From positions 124,001 through 188,000 of the forward strand of contig MU405259.1 of NCBI GenBank assembly GCA_022836615.1: a stretch of 64,000 nt of DNA, written 5' to 3'. Below the pieces are notes generated by a model that made no database searches, was not told where the DNA came from, and worked only from the letters and a program-made list of their open reading frames with translations. This stretch comes from Annulohypoxylon bovei var. microspora. Lineage: Eukaryota; Ascomycota; Sordariomycetes; Xylariales; Hypoxylaceae. A program made the translations under genes and the position numbers. The stretch's first letter is position 1, and each line of letters starts with the position of its first letter. This document shows positions 44,373 to 57,400 of this stretch, piece after piece.

Positions 44373-45640
44373 CTATAAGTTCTCCTCCCCGACTTCTCCC
44401 GTCTCTCCTTCTACTAGTTGCGTAGCTCGCTCTCGACATGCTTGGGGCGTAAAACCCGGGCCAACTTTGTTGGAAACAAAGCGCCATTTTTCGTTCTCGT
44501 AATCTTGAAGTGCCGTTCGAAGCTTTTGGTCCTACAGGTACTTGAATTAATATATGTTCCGTAAGGTCCAAATATGTGCGCCCGACGCGAGGCAAACTTA
44601 CTGTCTCGTCCGTCCATTGTGTTGTCTTTGCTTTGAGCTTCGTACAATAGCGGACTTGTAAAGTACCCGATGAGCGCCCCGGGAAGAAGTCGGCAATCTG
44701 CTTCCATGTCAAGCTCTTGTTTTCCTTCAAGTCGATAAGTAGTGCGTCATCTTCCGGCGTAAACTTCAGCTTCGGCCCCCTCGGCCTCGGCGCTGGTGCT
44801 GGCATCCCAACCTGTCCCACCACACTCGGAGCGCCACCTCCTGCCATCCCTATGCTTCCGTCTCCTTCGCGCCTCATCATCTTTGAAGGTGGCCCTTGAT
44901 CTGGTAGGCGATGATGGTGATGGGTCGGGGCTGCCCCGGCAGCTTGCGCATATGCGGCACCCATAGATTGCATACTGTCGAGGTCGCCCTGATCGAGTTC
45001 AGACATACCAGGAACAGATAAGTCAAGATCGTCCGGGCGACTGCGTTTCGACCCAGCGCTATGAGGCGGCTGGGTTGACGTCATCGCCGGATACAGTGGC
45101 GGACCAACAACAGAATGAGGCGACGGCGTTGGCCCGTAATGTGAAGGCTGATGACCCATGTGCCGGGCGCCGAGATGCCCCGGATCCATTAGGATCGGGT
45201 GATGATGGGCGGGGTGATGCTGCGACATGGCGTGGTGAGAATGCGACTGCGCTGGTTCATGTAAGCTCCTGTGTCCCGCGTGCTGCATTGGATTTCCCTG
45301 GTGGTGATGCGTGTCGTATGCGTGTGGAGTCTGGCTCTGCTCGCCCGGATGCGACTCTTGCGGGGAGTAATCGACATTGTAGTCCGGTCCTACTCGATAG
45401 TTGCCCGCCAGTGTGCCTTCGATGCATGGGTTCCGCCAGAGCGAACCGCTCTGGACGGTCGCCGGAGTCTGTATAGAAAGAATTTGATGGACTGGAGCCC
45501 CTCGGGGCTGCTGATGCGCGGGCGGTTGCGAAGTGGGAGTGCGTGTTTCTCGCGTAGTATCGATGATGATGCCCGTCCTGTCGGATTGAATTTGGTAAAT
45601 TAGTAGGCTGAGCACTTACTTGCTCAGCAACCGAGAACAT
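44373..45640 (-). CDS. Two-repeat Myb/SANT DNA-binding protein with a His/Gln/Pro-rich N-terminus; 5' end uncertain
   Basis: The secure exons are one ending at 44602 and one at 44373-44531, joined over a 71-bp intron (GTAAGT...CTGTAG). The spliced frame gives KLKFTPEDDALLIDLKENKSLTWKQIADFFPGR (SANT repeat 1, Trp in the recognition region) followed by TDQKLRTALQDYENEKWRFVSNKVGPGF (repeat 2), ending EEN-Leu. The ~250 residues before this are rich in His, Pro and Gln, with HHH runs and KRSRPDD, typical of a transcription regulator. The start is unsettled: the best ATG (45640, MFSVAEQ) is followed by an intron-like stretch with CTACTAAT and ending CGACAG at 45596, but an ordinary GT donor does not keep the frame; a GC-AG intron starting GCAAGT would (MFSVAE-TGIII). 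The alternative is the ATG at 45615. Target genes are unknown. Confidence 0.75.
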
Positions 45641-48600
45641 GTGCTGATGCAGCGGTAGTCGTCGATGAGCTAGGTCAGGTGCGGAATGTTGTGTGATTGT
45701 GTGGTGTCAAGGTGAGATCGTCTTGCAGGGCGGCGAATTTCCGTAAGCCAAAGAATTAAAAATCAAGTTCGGGGTAGCCCGCGTAGAGTCTTTAACATCT
45801 CATTACCACCTAGGCCCTGTTGAATATGGGGATCCGTTCTTTTTTCTTAGATTCCTTAACTGGGACTAATATATGGTGACAAGATGTCAAAATGGAAAGT
45901 GAGCAAGAGAGGGCAAGGGATGCATTATATCGTCTGATCTTCTTTCTCGTTTCTGTCCAGGCAGGGACGAGCTTGGGAACGACCCGCAAGTACTTAGACA
46001 ACCAGGACTACCTCTCTTTTCATCCACAGGTTAAAGCACTTGACCTGATTTGCCATGTGCGAGACAAGTATCGTTCATGAACGGGTGTGGAGATTCGGTT
46101 ACCTCGCCCGGCGATGACGGTAGCATAATTTGGTGATCTTATGCCATGGTCAGCTTTCCGGATATAGAAGATACCCCAGCCGGAGGATATGATGCAACTG
46201 GGGCAACGATAGCCCACAACGGAGTTGAGGTACTCTTAAGTCACTGACAGGGTGAGAGGTACAGTTGACTTCTGGGAACCCTGGACGAGCTATACCCCAA
46301 ACAAGATTATCAAATGTCGAGGGTCATCCAAAGAGAGCAACGTCTGGAAAACGCATAGAAGGATACAAAACAAGACAGCCGAATGGAGAAATAAAAAAGC
46401 TGAAACGGGCCCTACCACGCAGTTGGGCAGTGTCTGTAGTAGACAGAGCATGACAAGCGAATAATCGAGTGTGGGCCGCACCCAAAGACTCACGACAGAA
46501 GGGCCCCTGCTCAACCTTTTTTTTTTCACCCAAGGAAGCCAAGGCAATGGCAATCACTGGAGGGTCAGAATGCTGGTTGACTGGATGTACTGTACGTGAA
46601 GGGTGGCGCGCCCATGCTCGGCTGCTAGGGCAGTTGGAAAGCACTGGGTCACTTTTCTCCCTCGCCCGCTTGGAGGGGGATATATGGAACTGGGGTGGGC
46701 TATAATAAGGAATTAAAAGAGCTCGGATCCCTGACACGCCATAGGGCGAGTGAAATTTGGTAAGGTTGCAAGTAGCCACAGAACACGCTGGATAGATTGC
46801 CGAGGAGGAAAAAAAAAACAAGGGAAAATATGACACTAGAACCCACTAACGGAGTCTCCAGGTACATACTGGCAGCGCAGCCGCGATTTCAAGGCCACAA
46901 CAACCCATGAATAATGAAACCTGGTTTCTATGTAAGCAAATATGTCGAACGATGCTAGGGGCGTGTAGGGATGTAGCAATAGGGCAAGGAGTTAGCAGAT
47001 GGAGAAGAGACGACGAGAATAACTAATATAGATTAGCGGACTCACGTTTCGGGAGACATGACGATGATGCTTGGATCACCAAATCAATCGAGAGTGATGG
47101 GATAACCGAGCAAGGTCATATTAGGACTCGAGCAAGCGGAAATGCTGCACGCGTTTTCTCCCTTTCCCTCTCCCTCCCTCTCCCTCTCTCTATCAGCCCG
47201 TCCGTATATCGTACGTGTCAAGTAACCAGCTAGGTAAAAGAAAGTCGTCATCGTATAGTTAATCTCAAAGCATAGGGTACCTCGCAGTATTGTTACCTAG
47301 AATAGTGAATGGGCCATGGTCCGGAGGTGGTGGACAAGTGGTCCCAATTCTCTGGATCCCGGCCCCGGGCCATCGTAATATTGCGCGATTCAATGCGATT
47401 GAAAGTGGGAAATCCAATAGATGGCGGAACCTCAAGGCTGGTCAGGTTAGACCATGTCAATGGGGGTAAGAAGCTGAAAGACAGGAGCTCTATGAATGAA
47501 AGTCTCGCATGAACGAAACGTGTTTCAATGACTCCAAGCAATTAAAAGCTCAATTATGCAATTTAGTCGTGAACTCGGCTTCTAGAAGAATGGAAATTGC
47601 TTCTAGGGCGTGACCAGGGGTGTTTCAGACGCCTGAGCCACCCCATCTTTTGTGCTAGGTTGGACGATATTGTGACGCCGAACAATGGATGATCGTATAG
47701 ATGAAGTTGTAAAGGGTAAAGCAGGAATAGAATTGCGGCTAAGAGAAGCGACGAAAAGACATTCTAGAAAAAGATGCTGCAAGATCGGAAATTGCGAACG
47801 ATCTGGGTTGTATGGATAGGCAAGTACGGAGCGAGTTTAGACATGTATGTACATAATGACCTACTAGGTAGGCCAGGAATGAGGCCAGGTACGAAGTTAC
47901 CACATGGAAGGTACTACTATCTATCAACCGGTCTCTATTATTAGAAAAACCGCTACTGTCCCCATCCGTAACTCTATCCGTAGCTCTATCCTTTTCAGCT
48001 AGATAGCTACCCACTATATTGGATATTGGATCGTAACTTCCTACTTTGTGTAAGGAGGGAAGGGTTAACACGTGCAAGCATCGACCATGATTCCTCTTGC
48101 CGTTTGCCGTCCTGGCTTCAAAGTCTTGATACGTAGATATGAATTGGGAAAGAAGAGGCTGAGACAAGAGCGCCTGCAGTCTTGTTTTCTGGACGTTAAA
48201 AAGTCTATGACCCCTCCTTTAGTTCAGTCACTTAGAACCAATTCAATCCATTCTTCTTCCCACTTACAACATCCACTTACAAACAACAACGAACAACCTA
48301 CAGTACCTATCTGAGGAGCTATGCCCACTTTCGGACGATGAGATTTTATTGGCTCTGCGGAACGCATTGATAATTCCGGTTCTATCGGCGTTTCCTTCTA
48401 GAAGAATTCTATTATCGAGCCCTGTCGCTTTTCTCCTCGTCTCCCCCTGCATCCGACCACCTGGGTGTGTGGTCCACTGCAGGCCTTGACATCTTGGACA
48501 TGTCCGGGTTATCCACTGCATGTGCGCAGGGACGATGCAGCCAATTTAAAGCTCGGACTTGCAAAATGTGCCTGAGGTGGCCTTTGACCTGCTGCTGTGT

Positions 48601-51400
48601 AGCGTTGCGTGGCGCACCTGGGAGGCCCGGAGACGCTTCGACGGCCGCATATGGCGTCAATGCCGTGAAAGTAAACTCACACCCTACCCTACGAATTCTT
48701 TCAAATACGGCGGCTCTGTGTTGGTGATTGCGGTGGTAGGTATGCACCACCTATTTACCACAGCGCAACATGTGATTCGCCTCCTAGGCGTTCGGCCTAA
48801 TAAAGGCATTACTTGTCTAGAACTGGCATTGCTCATCAATGCTCTCTATCCTCTGACGCTCGCAAAGTGCTCCCGCAAGCTTCCGAGTCCCCTGATCTGC
48901 GCAGCCGGGGGATATACAATCAGATGACCGTCTCTTTGCGGACGCCTGCAACTTTGAGGTCTGGACAGCGAAACGATGTGTATCAAATCAATGTGAGGAC
49001 ATTTCGTTTCTGCAGCAAGCTATTTAGGCGACGCTGTATTTCCGCGCTTGAGACGTGAGAATGGACACATGTTCTCCGTCTCCTTCTCCTGATTGTTTGG
49101 GACCGTTTCAAACTCCACTTCGATATGGTAACTCTCCATATCTCGGGACCCACTTACTTTTTGCATACCGCTGGTTTACCGATGATGGGAGCATCTCAGA
49201 GTTCCATTATGTTGCGCTGGTCGCTTCGGCACGATGCCGTCCCTTCTTCATCTAAGATGCGCAAATCCGCAAATATGATATGTTCATGTATCTTGATGCC
49301 ACTCACCGTCTAATCTTGGGCTGACAAATAATTTACCATGTAATAGGAATGGAGAATTCGCAACTCTTTGCCTACTTGGCGAAAGCAACATCCATATTTT
49401 TTAGGCGGAGCGCAGGTCGACAATTTTGCAATTTTTGCGAAGATCCAGCACTTTCATGTGTCACCGCTGCTTGTGAATGACATCGCGGCGCAAAGTCAGC
49501 CTCATTCTACCATGTCTTGCGTACTTGGATGACCCTGTCGATAATGCAAATCCCACTGGGGAAAGCTCCTTGACAGGTACAGGTGGGGACGCGGACCCTC
49601 ATCTATTGCGCGTACTGCAGCACAAACCTGGAAGTACAGAGTACACAGCCCCTAGGGCTCCATCTAGCCCTAGTCGAAGAAAATCTCCGCATCCTCGACC
49701 GCCCAGAGATCCGGATAGATGTACTGTACAAACTCCATTTACCTACATCTACGAACGACAATCGTCACCCTTGGCTAAGTATAGAACCGTGATAGCTTTC
49801 CCCGGTACCTGGCCGTGCTTCTTGGAAGATTATGGATACAAACTGCCAGAGTGGACTATCCAGCGTGGCTAGCTAGCTAGCCTGGGCAAGTAATAGATCA
49901 ATCGTCGTCTAATTAGATCCCTTTTGAGGATCTAACCTGATCTGCACCCACCAACCCACGTACGCTCGCATGAACGCATAAAAAAGAGCAATTTGCTTTC
50001 TTATACTTCTGCACTCTTTTCAGCCTGGCTATTTCGGCGGCGCCTTTACTTCGGCACTACGTACAAAGTGCCCTACTGCGCGTTTCTTAAGATAGTAGCT
50101 CAAATCTAGGAAAAGTGCACAATTCGAGTATGCATTTCGTCCCGAAAAAGCTGACTCCCCTGCAACCAACCCAAGTCCCCCACCCTCCTTCCCGCTGATT
50201 ATCAGGCTACGAAATCTATATCGTCCTTAGTAGCGTACGTGCTCATCCCGCGCTAGGCAGGTTCACCGAGGGTCTGGCTGACTAGCGTGGAGGATTTCTC
50301 GATTCCACGATTACGGGCGCGTTGAGAGGAGGAGAGGAGGCGATTAGCAAACATTGCCCCGCTTTTGTTCTTGCTGAACGGTCGAATGGGCGCGCAGGAT
50401 TTCCAGGTCTGCGTTGCTTCTAGCTTAGGCAGCGATCTGGACCCGATTCGTTCTCTATTTTGCTTTTTGTTGTTGAGTGCTCCGTTGTGTCGTCAGCGTG
50501 AATGGGGGATAGCCTCTCATGCGAAGTGCCTGAGTCCAGCAGCAGAGAGGCGTGCGGCCGTCAGGGACCAAGCTTATCGACGAGCCTCTCACGCGCGTCC
50601 TTTTGCGCCGCATCTACATTCCCTATCTGGTTCGCCTTGCGAGTTAATAAGCTCGTCGCGACGGTGACGGTGACGGGTGCGCCAGGCGCGTACCTACCTA
50701 GGTAAAGAAAAAAGCCTGCACCTGACCAGCCGCTCTCCACTCCGCTACCCCAGGGATCAAGGGCCTGGTACAAATCTACAAACAAATCCAGATCGCCGCT
50801 CACCAAGCGGGCTACCTGTCAAAATCGTGCAGAAACTATCAGCCTTGGGTGGTTTCTCCACACTCGCCTGATTTGATTAATCGACTGGGCGCGCGCGCAC
50901 GCGTTCGGCAGAGTAGCATTTCCCTTACTGGACTTGCTGGGGGTTGGAGGTCCAAGCTTTCTATAGACTTATTATCGCAATGCGGAATATTGGTGATCAC
51001 AAAGTCACGCACTTTTCTCGGTTCCGAGTCCATGGTTGTGGGGGTATTATCACATTCTCGTATACATAGGCTGATATGTTACAATGAGGTACGTACCTAA
51101 ACGGCACAGCAGTAATAGTAGTAGTAATATGAGAGGTACAGGTCTTGGGGTTAGATATGAGCTGAGCTGAGCCGAGCTGATCTTAATCCCCTGAACTTCG
51201 TAATTCAATTCCATCTTTTCCTAAAACGCCCTGTAGAGAAGTCCCTGAAAAAAAGCACACCTTCGCACCGATTTTTGGGAAATGCCATTGTAATGCGTCA
51301 TTTCGTCACCACCGTATTAACTTCAGCCGCTTCTCTTATTCGTAGCCCGACGATCAAACCTCTTCCGTGACGATCGTCCACCAGATCTCCTTGAACCTCC
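45641..51400. other. 5.8-kb intergenic region between the Myb and PRP8 genes
   Basis: Divided between the Myb gene's upstream region and PRP8's 3' flank. A CT-rich run occurs at about 47157-47192 and a poly-T run at about 46519-46528. Frames up to ~170 codons overlap each other on both strands and look random. The overlapping pair at 49477-49872 (131 and 69 codons) is the least random but shows no motif. A large upstream region is common for fungal developmental regulators, which fits the Myb gene. Confidence 0.4.
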
Positions 51401-54400
51401 TTAAGCAAAGTTGTCGTTCCTGTCCACGCCGGGGTCTTCCATCTCCGCGAAGTTGTGGAAGTGCTCGGGGCGGTGTAGATCGTTGTAAAAGGGCATGGGC
51501 GTGTCTAGTTTGACGTGCACCGGCTTCTTCTCCAGTCCGAGGAAATTGCTGCCCATGAAGTTGTAGTTCCACTTGCCGTCCTCCGGAACGAGGAAGAATC
51601 CCCTGTACCGCGGGCTGAGAAGAAGCTTCCGCTTGACACCCATGGACGTTGTGAACCCGTTCGGGTCGTCTTTGCTGAAGTCTCTATTTTCAGCGCCCCA
51701 TCGGTAGCCGGTGGGTGTTAGCGACCAGGCAGCCAGGGAGACTGAACCTGGAGTGAAAGAAACGTCAATCATAACGGTCTTCTCCTTGTCCCATTTATTG
51801 TGACGGTCGAGAAGTTGAGAGTGCATTGTGACGTCAACCGCGGACATGTAGGGTGACTCGTTTCCGGCTAAGGTATGGATTACGCCGAGAGGCTCCATGC
51901 CCGAGAGATATTCGTGCTGTGGCTGCTGTTGAGGAACCTGGCTATAGCGCGTATTGCCGATCTGAGGTACCATGACAATGCAGCGGATTTCCTTGACTTG
52001 ATCGTTGTCGGGAGCAGATACACCATATAGATATCCTGCAATTTGTACACGCAGGTCAGCAATTGTGATGAACTTCTTCAAGATGTTATTCGGCATAACA
52101 TAAGTAATGTCGTCCAGGTCATTGTCCACAGATGAGACGTATATGTTGTTGGCTCGAGTTCGGAGGTTTGATGTGGCGATAGCTCGAGTACGCCATTCAG
52201 TCTTGGACGCAAACTTTTCTTGCTCGTATTTGGACGTTGTCGTGACGATAAGTTCTTCACCGTGGATGTTTTGCGTTTTCGTAGTAACTGCAGTGATCTG
52301 CTGCTGCTCCTCTTGTTGCTTTTCTATCTCTGCAGCTTGCTGTCGTTGCATCGAGGGTGCGGAGATCTCCATACCTAAGATGATATCTCGAACCTCGCTG
52401 CTGGTCAAGCTAGAAACGTTGACGTTGTTCTTCTTTCCATAGTCATGCAGAATCAAATCTCGCAGCTGCGTTTCAACCTTGATCCAATCTTCGTCTGATA
52501 GCGTGGGCCAAATGTGATGCATTTGAGTTATGACGGTCTTGTCGGGGCGAAGAATGAGTTTTGTTTTGTCAGGGTTGACGTGAAGGGCACGAAGTATTAG
52601 GACTAGACGTGAAAATGCCGTGTACGAAGATATACTCTTGAGCCATTCATCGTACAGGTTGAAAAGAACCATCTGAGGTTCAGTAGCACGGAGGATCATA
52701 TCTCCCAGTTTCTCAACCTTCATTGCTGCCTGGAACGGTAACTGTAACTCTGAGGCTCGAATGGAGATGTTCGGGAAATCTAACAGGTGAACTTCGAGAG
52801 GATCTAATAGACCTTTGCGAGTGACGATTAGTTCCTTGGGTTGTTCTTCTACCGGCAAGGATCGAATGAGAGCAGCGACTTCTTCGGCCGTTTTCCATTT
52901 GGCCAATTGACCTAGACGCTTTTGTCCAGCCCAGACGCTAGTGTGGATGATCTTGAGGAATAGTTGACCGGTCCGGGGATTGAAGATGAAGATTGCACCA
53001 TTGATAGGCTTCGTGGTCAAATTGCCTTCAAAGGTCTTGTGAATAGTGACACGATACACATTGGTGTCATCGATGAAGAGCTTGGTTTGGTTACTGAACA
53101 ACTCAGAGTAGTTCTGCGAGTTTAGGAACTCCTGGTTGCTCTCGGAAGCGTAAAGCTGAAGACCCTTCCTGATACGTTCGCGGAGAACGTAAAGAGCCGG
53201 GTTAGCCTTCATAATCTTAGCCATAGCCTCTTGCACAAGTTGCTTCAGACCAGGGAAGTATTGTCCGTAGGCGGAATAGAGATTGTACGCGAGATCGATA
53301 CCAATCATTAGTCCAGTTGCCGAAGGGTAGATACTCATGCTGTCTTGGGTGTAGTCCAAATACTTCGCACGAGTATAACGCTCAATATCGTGAGAGTCAT
53401 AATCGCCGTACCTTAATTGGATATCGAGCCAGAATTTGTTCGTAGTGGTAGGTTCGATTGTGTCCTTGGTGTCGTGCAAAAGCGATGGTCGACTAACATT
53501 CCACTTATTACTGGCGAAAAGCAGGATATCAGCGCAAGAGCTGTTCATCTTGTACGATTTTCGAGGGTGGATTGTCTCTTTCTGCACTGTCTCAATTCCA
53601 AGAGACTCTAGCTGCTGATCAAATACTTGGCAGAAATCCATAACGACAGACTCGTGGATCTTCTGCCACAGATGGGCACGGAAAATCTGGATGAGGGAGA
53701 TTTTCAAGGTAGGAATTTTGCCGTGCAAGAAGATGCCCGTAAGGTCTAGTTGGACTTGGAAACCGACATAGACATTTGCTCGGTTGATGGTTGGCGACCA
53801 CCAAAGCGTGAACCGACGGTTAGGGATCTGGTTTAGACCGGACCTTTGCGCGTTAGTCAACTTCTTGAATTTCATCGACTCCTCGAAACCACTGTTGTGG
53901 AGCACAAGATAATCGTGGCGCATATAGAGTTGATCCTTGTCAACCCGGAAACCAGCCCACTCAGTAGCTTCTGATTCAAGGACGACGTCTTCAATGATAA
54001 AGCTATGAGACAGATGAATATTGTGCCCAGCCGCTTCTTTGCGTGCGAGAGTCTCTTCGGGTAGTTCGAATTTAGGAGATTTAAAGACCCTGTGTATACC
54101 CCTCTCTTTGGGACTAAGGGCAGCAAACTCAGCAGTTGTCATTTCAACAGTCTCGTAGCGCTCAGCATCATTCTTCACTGGAACATCCAGGTCAGAGTAG
54201 ATGCCCTTCTCCTTATGGAGGACTAGAATATGGTTGGACGTAACGACGAGATCCTCCTTGCTGCTACCGATCTTAATGCGATAGAGGGGATCTTTGCCGC
54301 TGACAATGTTGAACGCACGTCGAGGCCCTCCATCGGGACCCAGAAGTAGATCACCCTCCCTGACATCTTCGACGGCAACCTCAGTATGATCGTATCGCAA

Positions 54401-57400
54401 CAACATCGTTCCCTTAGCAAGACAGGCTTTCTCCCAGAACAAGCCCTCCCATGATGGGAAACCGGTTGCCTTGAATAAGGTGTGTTCGAGGATCGTTTCT
54501 ACGCCTCCTAAGGCCTGGATGACGTCGGAACGGTAAGCATTCAAATTCCAAAGCTTTCCGTCATGACGCTGACTTGTCCACCAGAAGGGATTGCTCTTCA
54601 TGAGTTGATATATCTTGAATTCGCTTCTTGTTCGGAAACCCTTGTCGAAACTGAGTGTGCTTCTGTCCTTTTGGAACAGCGTGTTAATACGCGGCAAACC
54701 ACGATCCCAGCTATCTTCCAAATCTTCCAAGGTCAACCGCCTGTTCTGTTGGTTAGCCTCCAATCTCTTTTGGGAGTACTCTGTCCAAACTCTCTGCGAG
54801 TCGATGAACTCAGCCTCCCAGGGAATGATGTATCGGAATATGTTAGGGATAAGTGTTTCTTCGTCATGTGTCATACCGGCTCGGAAATGACTAACTCCGG
54901 TATCTGTCTGTTGTGAATAACGCTTGTCACTAGCTGGAATGAGAATGTGTGAACCAGATATCATTCCGAGACCGCCCAACTCTTTCGGCGTATAGAAGAC
55001 GGCAGGAGGGAAACGAGACGGCATCTTCGAATTCAACCCTATCTTTACCCGGGTCTGAATCTTGGTCTCACATTTCACAATAGTATCCAGTAAATTGATG
55101 GTGGATACAGCAGCCTCGCGGTAGTAGGTGAACAGTGCAATAAGGGCCGTGTTCCATTTGTTGGCGATCTTGGTGAAAGTTGTTGACCCGGAGGACATAA
55201 GGATTTGACGAATCCTATTGTTGAACTTTTGAATGTCCTCCTCGGTGACTTGCAAGAACGCATGCGCTGTCCTCTCCTTGGTGGTATTATCCACGAGAGA
55301 CCACACACTGTCCTTGATAGGAAACTCATCGTTCTGGTTCCTAATCTTGGGAAGAACGCGGACCTCGAATCCACACATAGAGAAGAGCAGATTTGGATTG
55401 TCACGGCTATAGACGCTGGCAAAGGTATCATCCCATTCAATTGTGGTGACAGATCGAGGGAGACGATTCTTCAAGTCCCAGAAAACGGCTCGGCCAAGGT
55501 TAACATCGTGCCTCATGAGTCGCATGCGCGAGTCCCTTGGCCAGCACTTTTTGCTCTTGTAACCGATGACGTTCTCGAAGTTCGGATCAGGTTGTTCCGT
55601 CAGGAACCGCTGTATGAGGTCTCGCGACTCTTCAGCGCTGAATCGCAAGAAGACCCATATCTTGTCAATGTATCTCGTGTACAGGCGAATGGGGTGCTTC
55701 GTCTCTGTCTCGCGATCGCGGAATTGAAGGAAATCGTTCGGGGTCGATGGCGGGCCGGCGATCTCACTGGCACGGTTCAAACCGAGCAGCAACAGGTCGA
55801 GAACGAGACCGTAGTACTGGAAAACAAAGCCGGAGAACTGAAGACCACGAATCATACCGTAACTATTGACATGGTTCATGTCCTTATAAGTCAGCTGCAC
55901 GTTGTTTTTAGAGCTGATGTAATCCGCCAGATTGTGATCCATGATCAACCTGAGAAGTCGGTTTAGCAAAGTTAAATCTATCTTCTCATAGACCTTTGAA
56001 AGCTCGGTCTCAATCATAACATTGCATTCTCCATCTGCAGTCTCCCAAACCTTTTCTAGGTTGTTGATACCCTGAGCCCACTTGTATACCAGTAAGGGTG
56101 GTACCTCGGAGTCGGAAGGCTTGATCCAGGCTGGGAAGAGATGCCGCTGGTCGGCCTGGTACCAAAGATATTGGTCAAGGTAGGCATCGCTGATCTTCTC
56201 GATAGGCTCGATGTCATAAACGGGGTTGATGGTACTATAATTATCGTTCATATCAATTTGCACTTCTTTGAAGGCTCGTTGCGTGAGGAGGAATCGCTTG
56301 ATTCTTTCCAAAGTAGTACCGGGGCTGTCGTAAGCCTGCTCGATCAGAGCTAATTCCTCTCGCTGACTTTGGTTAAGACGACCTTTCACAGAGTATGCTT
56401 CTCGCAGCCTTTCGAGAGCAAGAATTAGAATCTTCGTGTCATGCTTGTACGACACACTTGGGAAAGGAATTGGGGTGAACTTCCGAGATTCAAGCCAGTG
56501 CACCGTTGTCGTGTAGATCGCCACAGCTTCTTCGGACGATACGTAAGGACCATCCTTCATGTAATTGTGCTGTCGCTCCTGTTCAGCCTTCAGCCACAGA
56601 CGCGTCAAACGACCCACGTTCTTCTTTGCAACCGTCTTATCAACGGTTGCACCTCGCCGAATACGTTCACGGTTGTAATGCGCAACCGAAATCCACCAAT
56701 CTGCCTTTGCCTTGACATAACGAAGAATGATGTTCTCAATAGGCGCAGGTAAGCCAGGCACCTTCCACGGAATATTACTCTTCCAACATCTCCATGCTTC
56801 TGACAAATGTTGAAGAACAGTATTGACCTTATTCTGTTTGATACCTTCGGGCATCATATCCATGAGATCGGCCATTACCGAAGCTCGGAGTTCCAGGTCG
56901 AAATGAGACTCAACACGTTGCTTAGTCACAGTCTTGGCCACGCCCTTGCTGTGGCGTCCTTCGAATTGACGGGAGAGCAGATTCCCGAGCCATCGTTCAA
57001 GGAGGGGAATTATGCCTCGCATGAAGAAAAGCCACACCCGCCAGGCTGGCGCCCAGAAACCACAACCAGGTCCCTTACCGACAGGGCCGCTATTGAATCG
57101 GTAATAAATGAGATGCTTCAGATCCTTACACGACCGAATTTGATGCATAAGCTTATACTTGTACCGGTACATACCAGTTAACTGACCAACGTGATTGAAG
57201 GCGTAGAGGATACCATCAGCTAATTGGAAGGCGTCGATGTTACCTAAGCGATATTGCACATGTGAATCAACGATCAACTTCAATAGACGCAATATCTCAC
57301 GCTGGAGATGGAACGCATTGCCGAAACGCGACTTCTTTCGCTCCTTTGTCGTCAACGTTTTCACTGGCTTAAGGTTGAAGTTGTAATCTAGATGAAGATA

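Noticed and set aside
49477..49872. 131-codon frame in the intergenic region before PRP8
   Set aside because: No domain, an overlapping frame with equal claim, and no supporting splice signals or flanking promoter. Could be a species-specific gene but cannot be supported.
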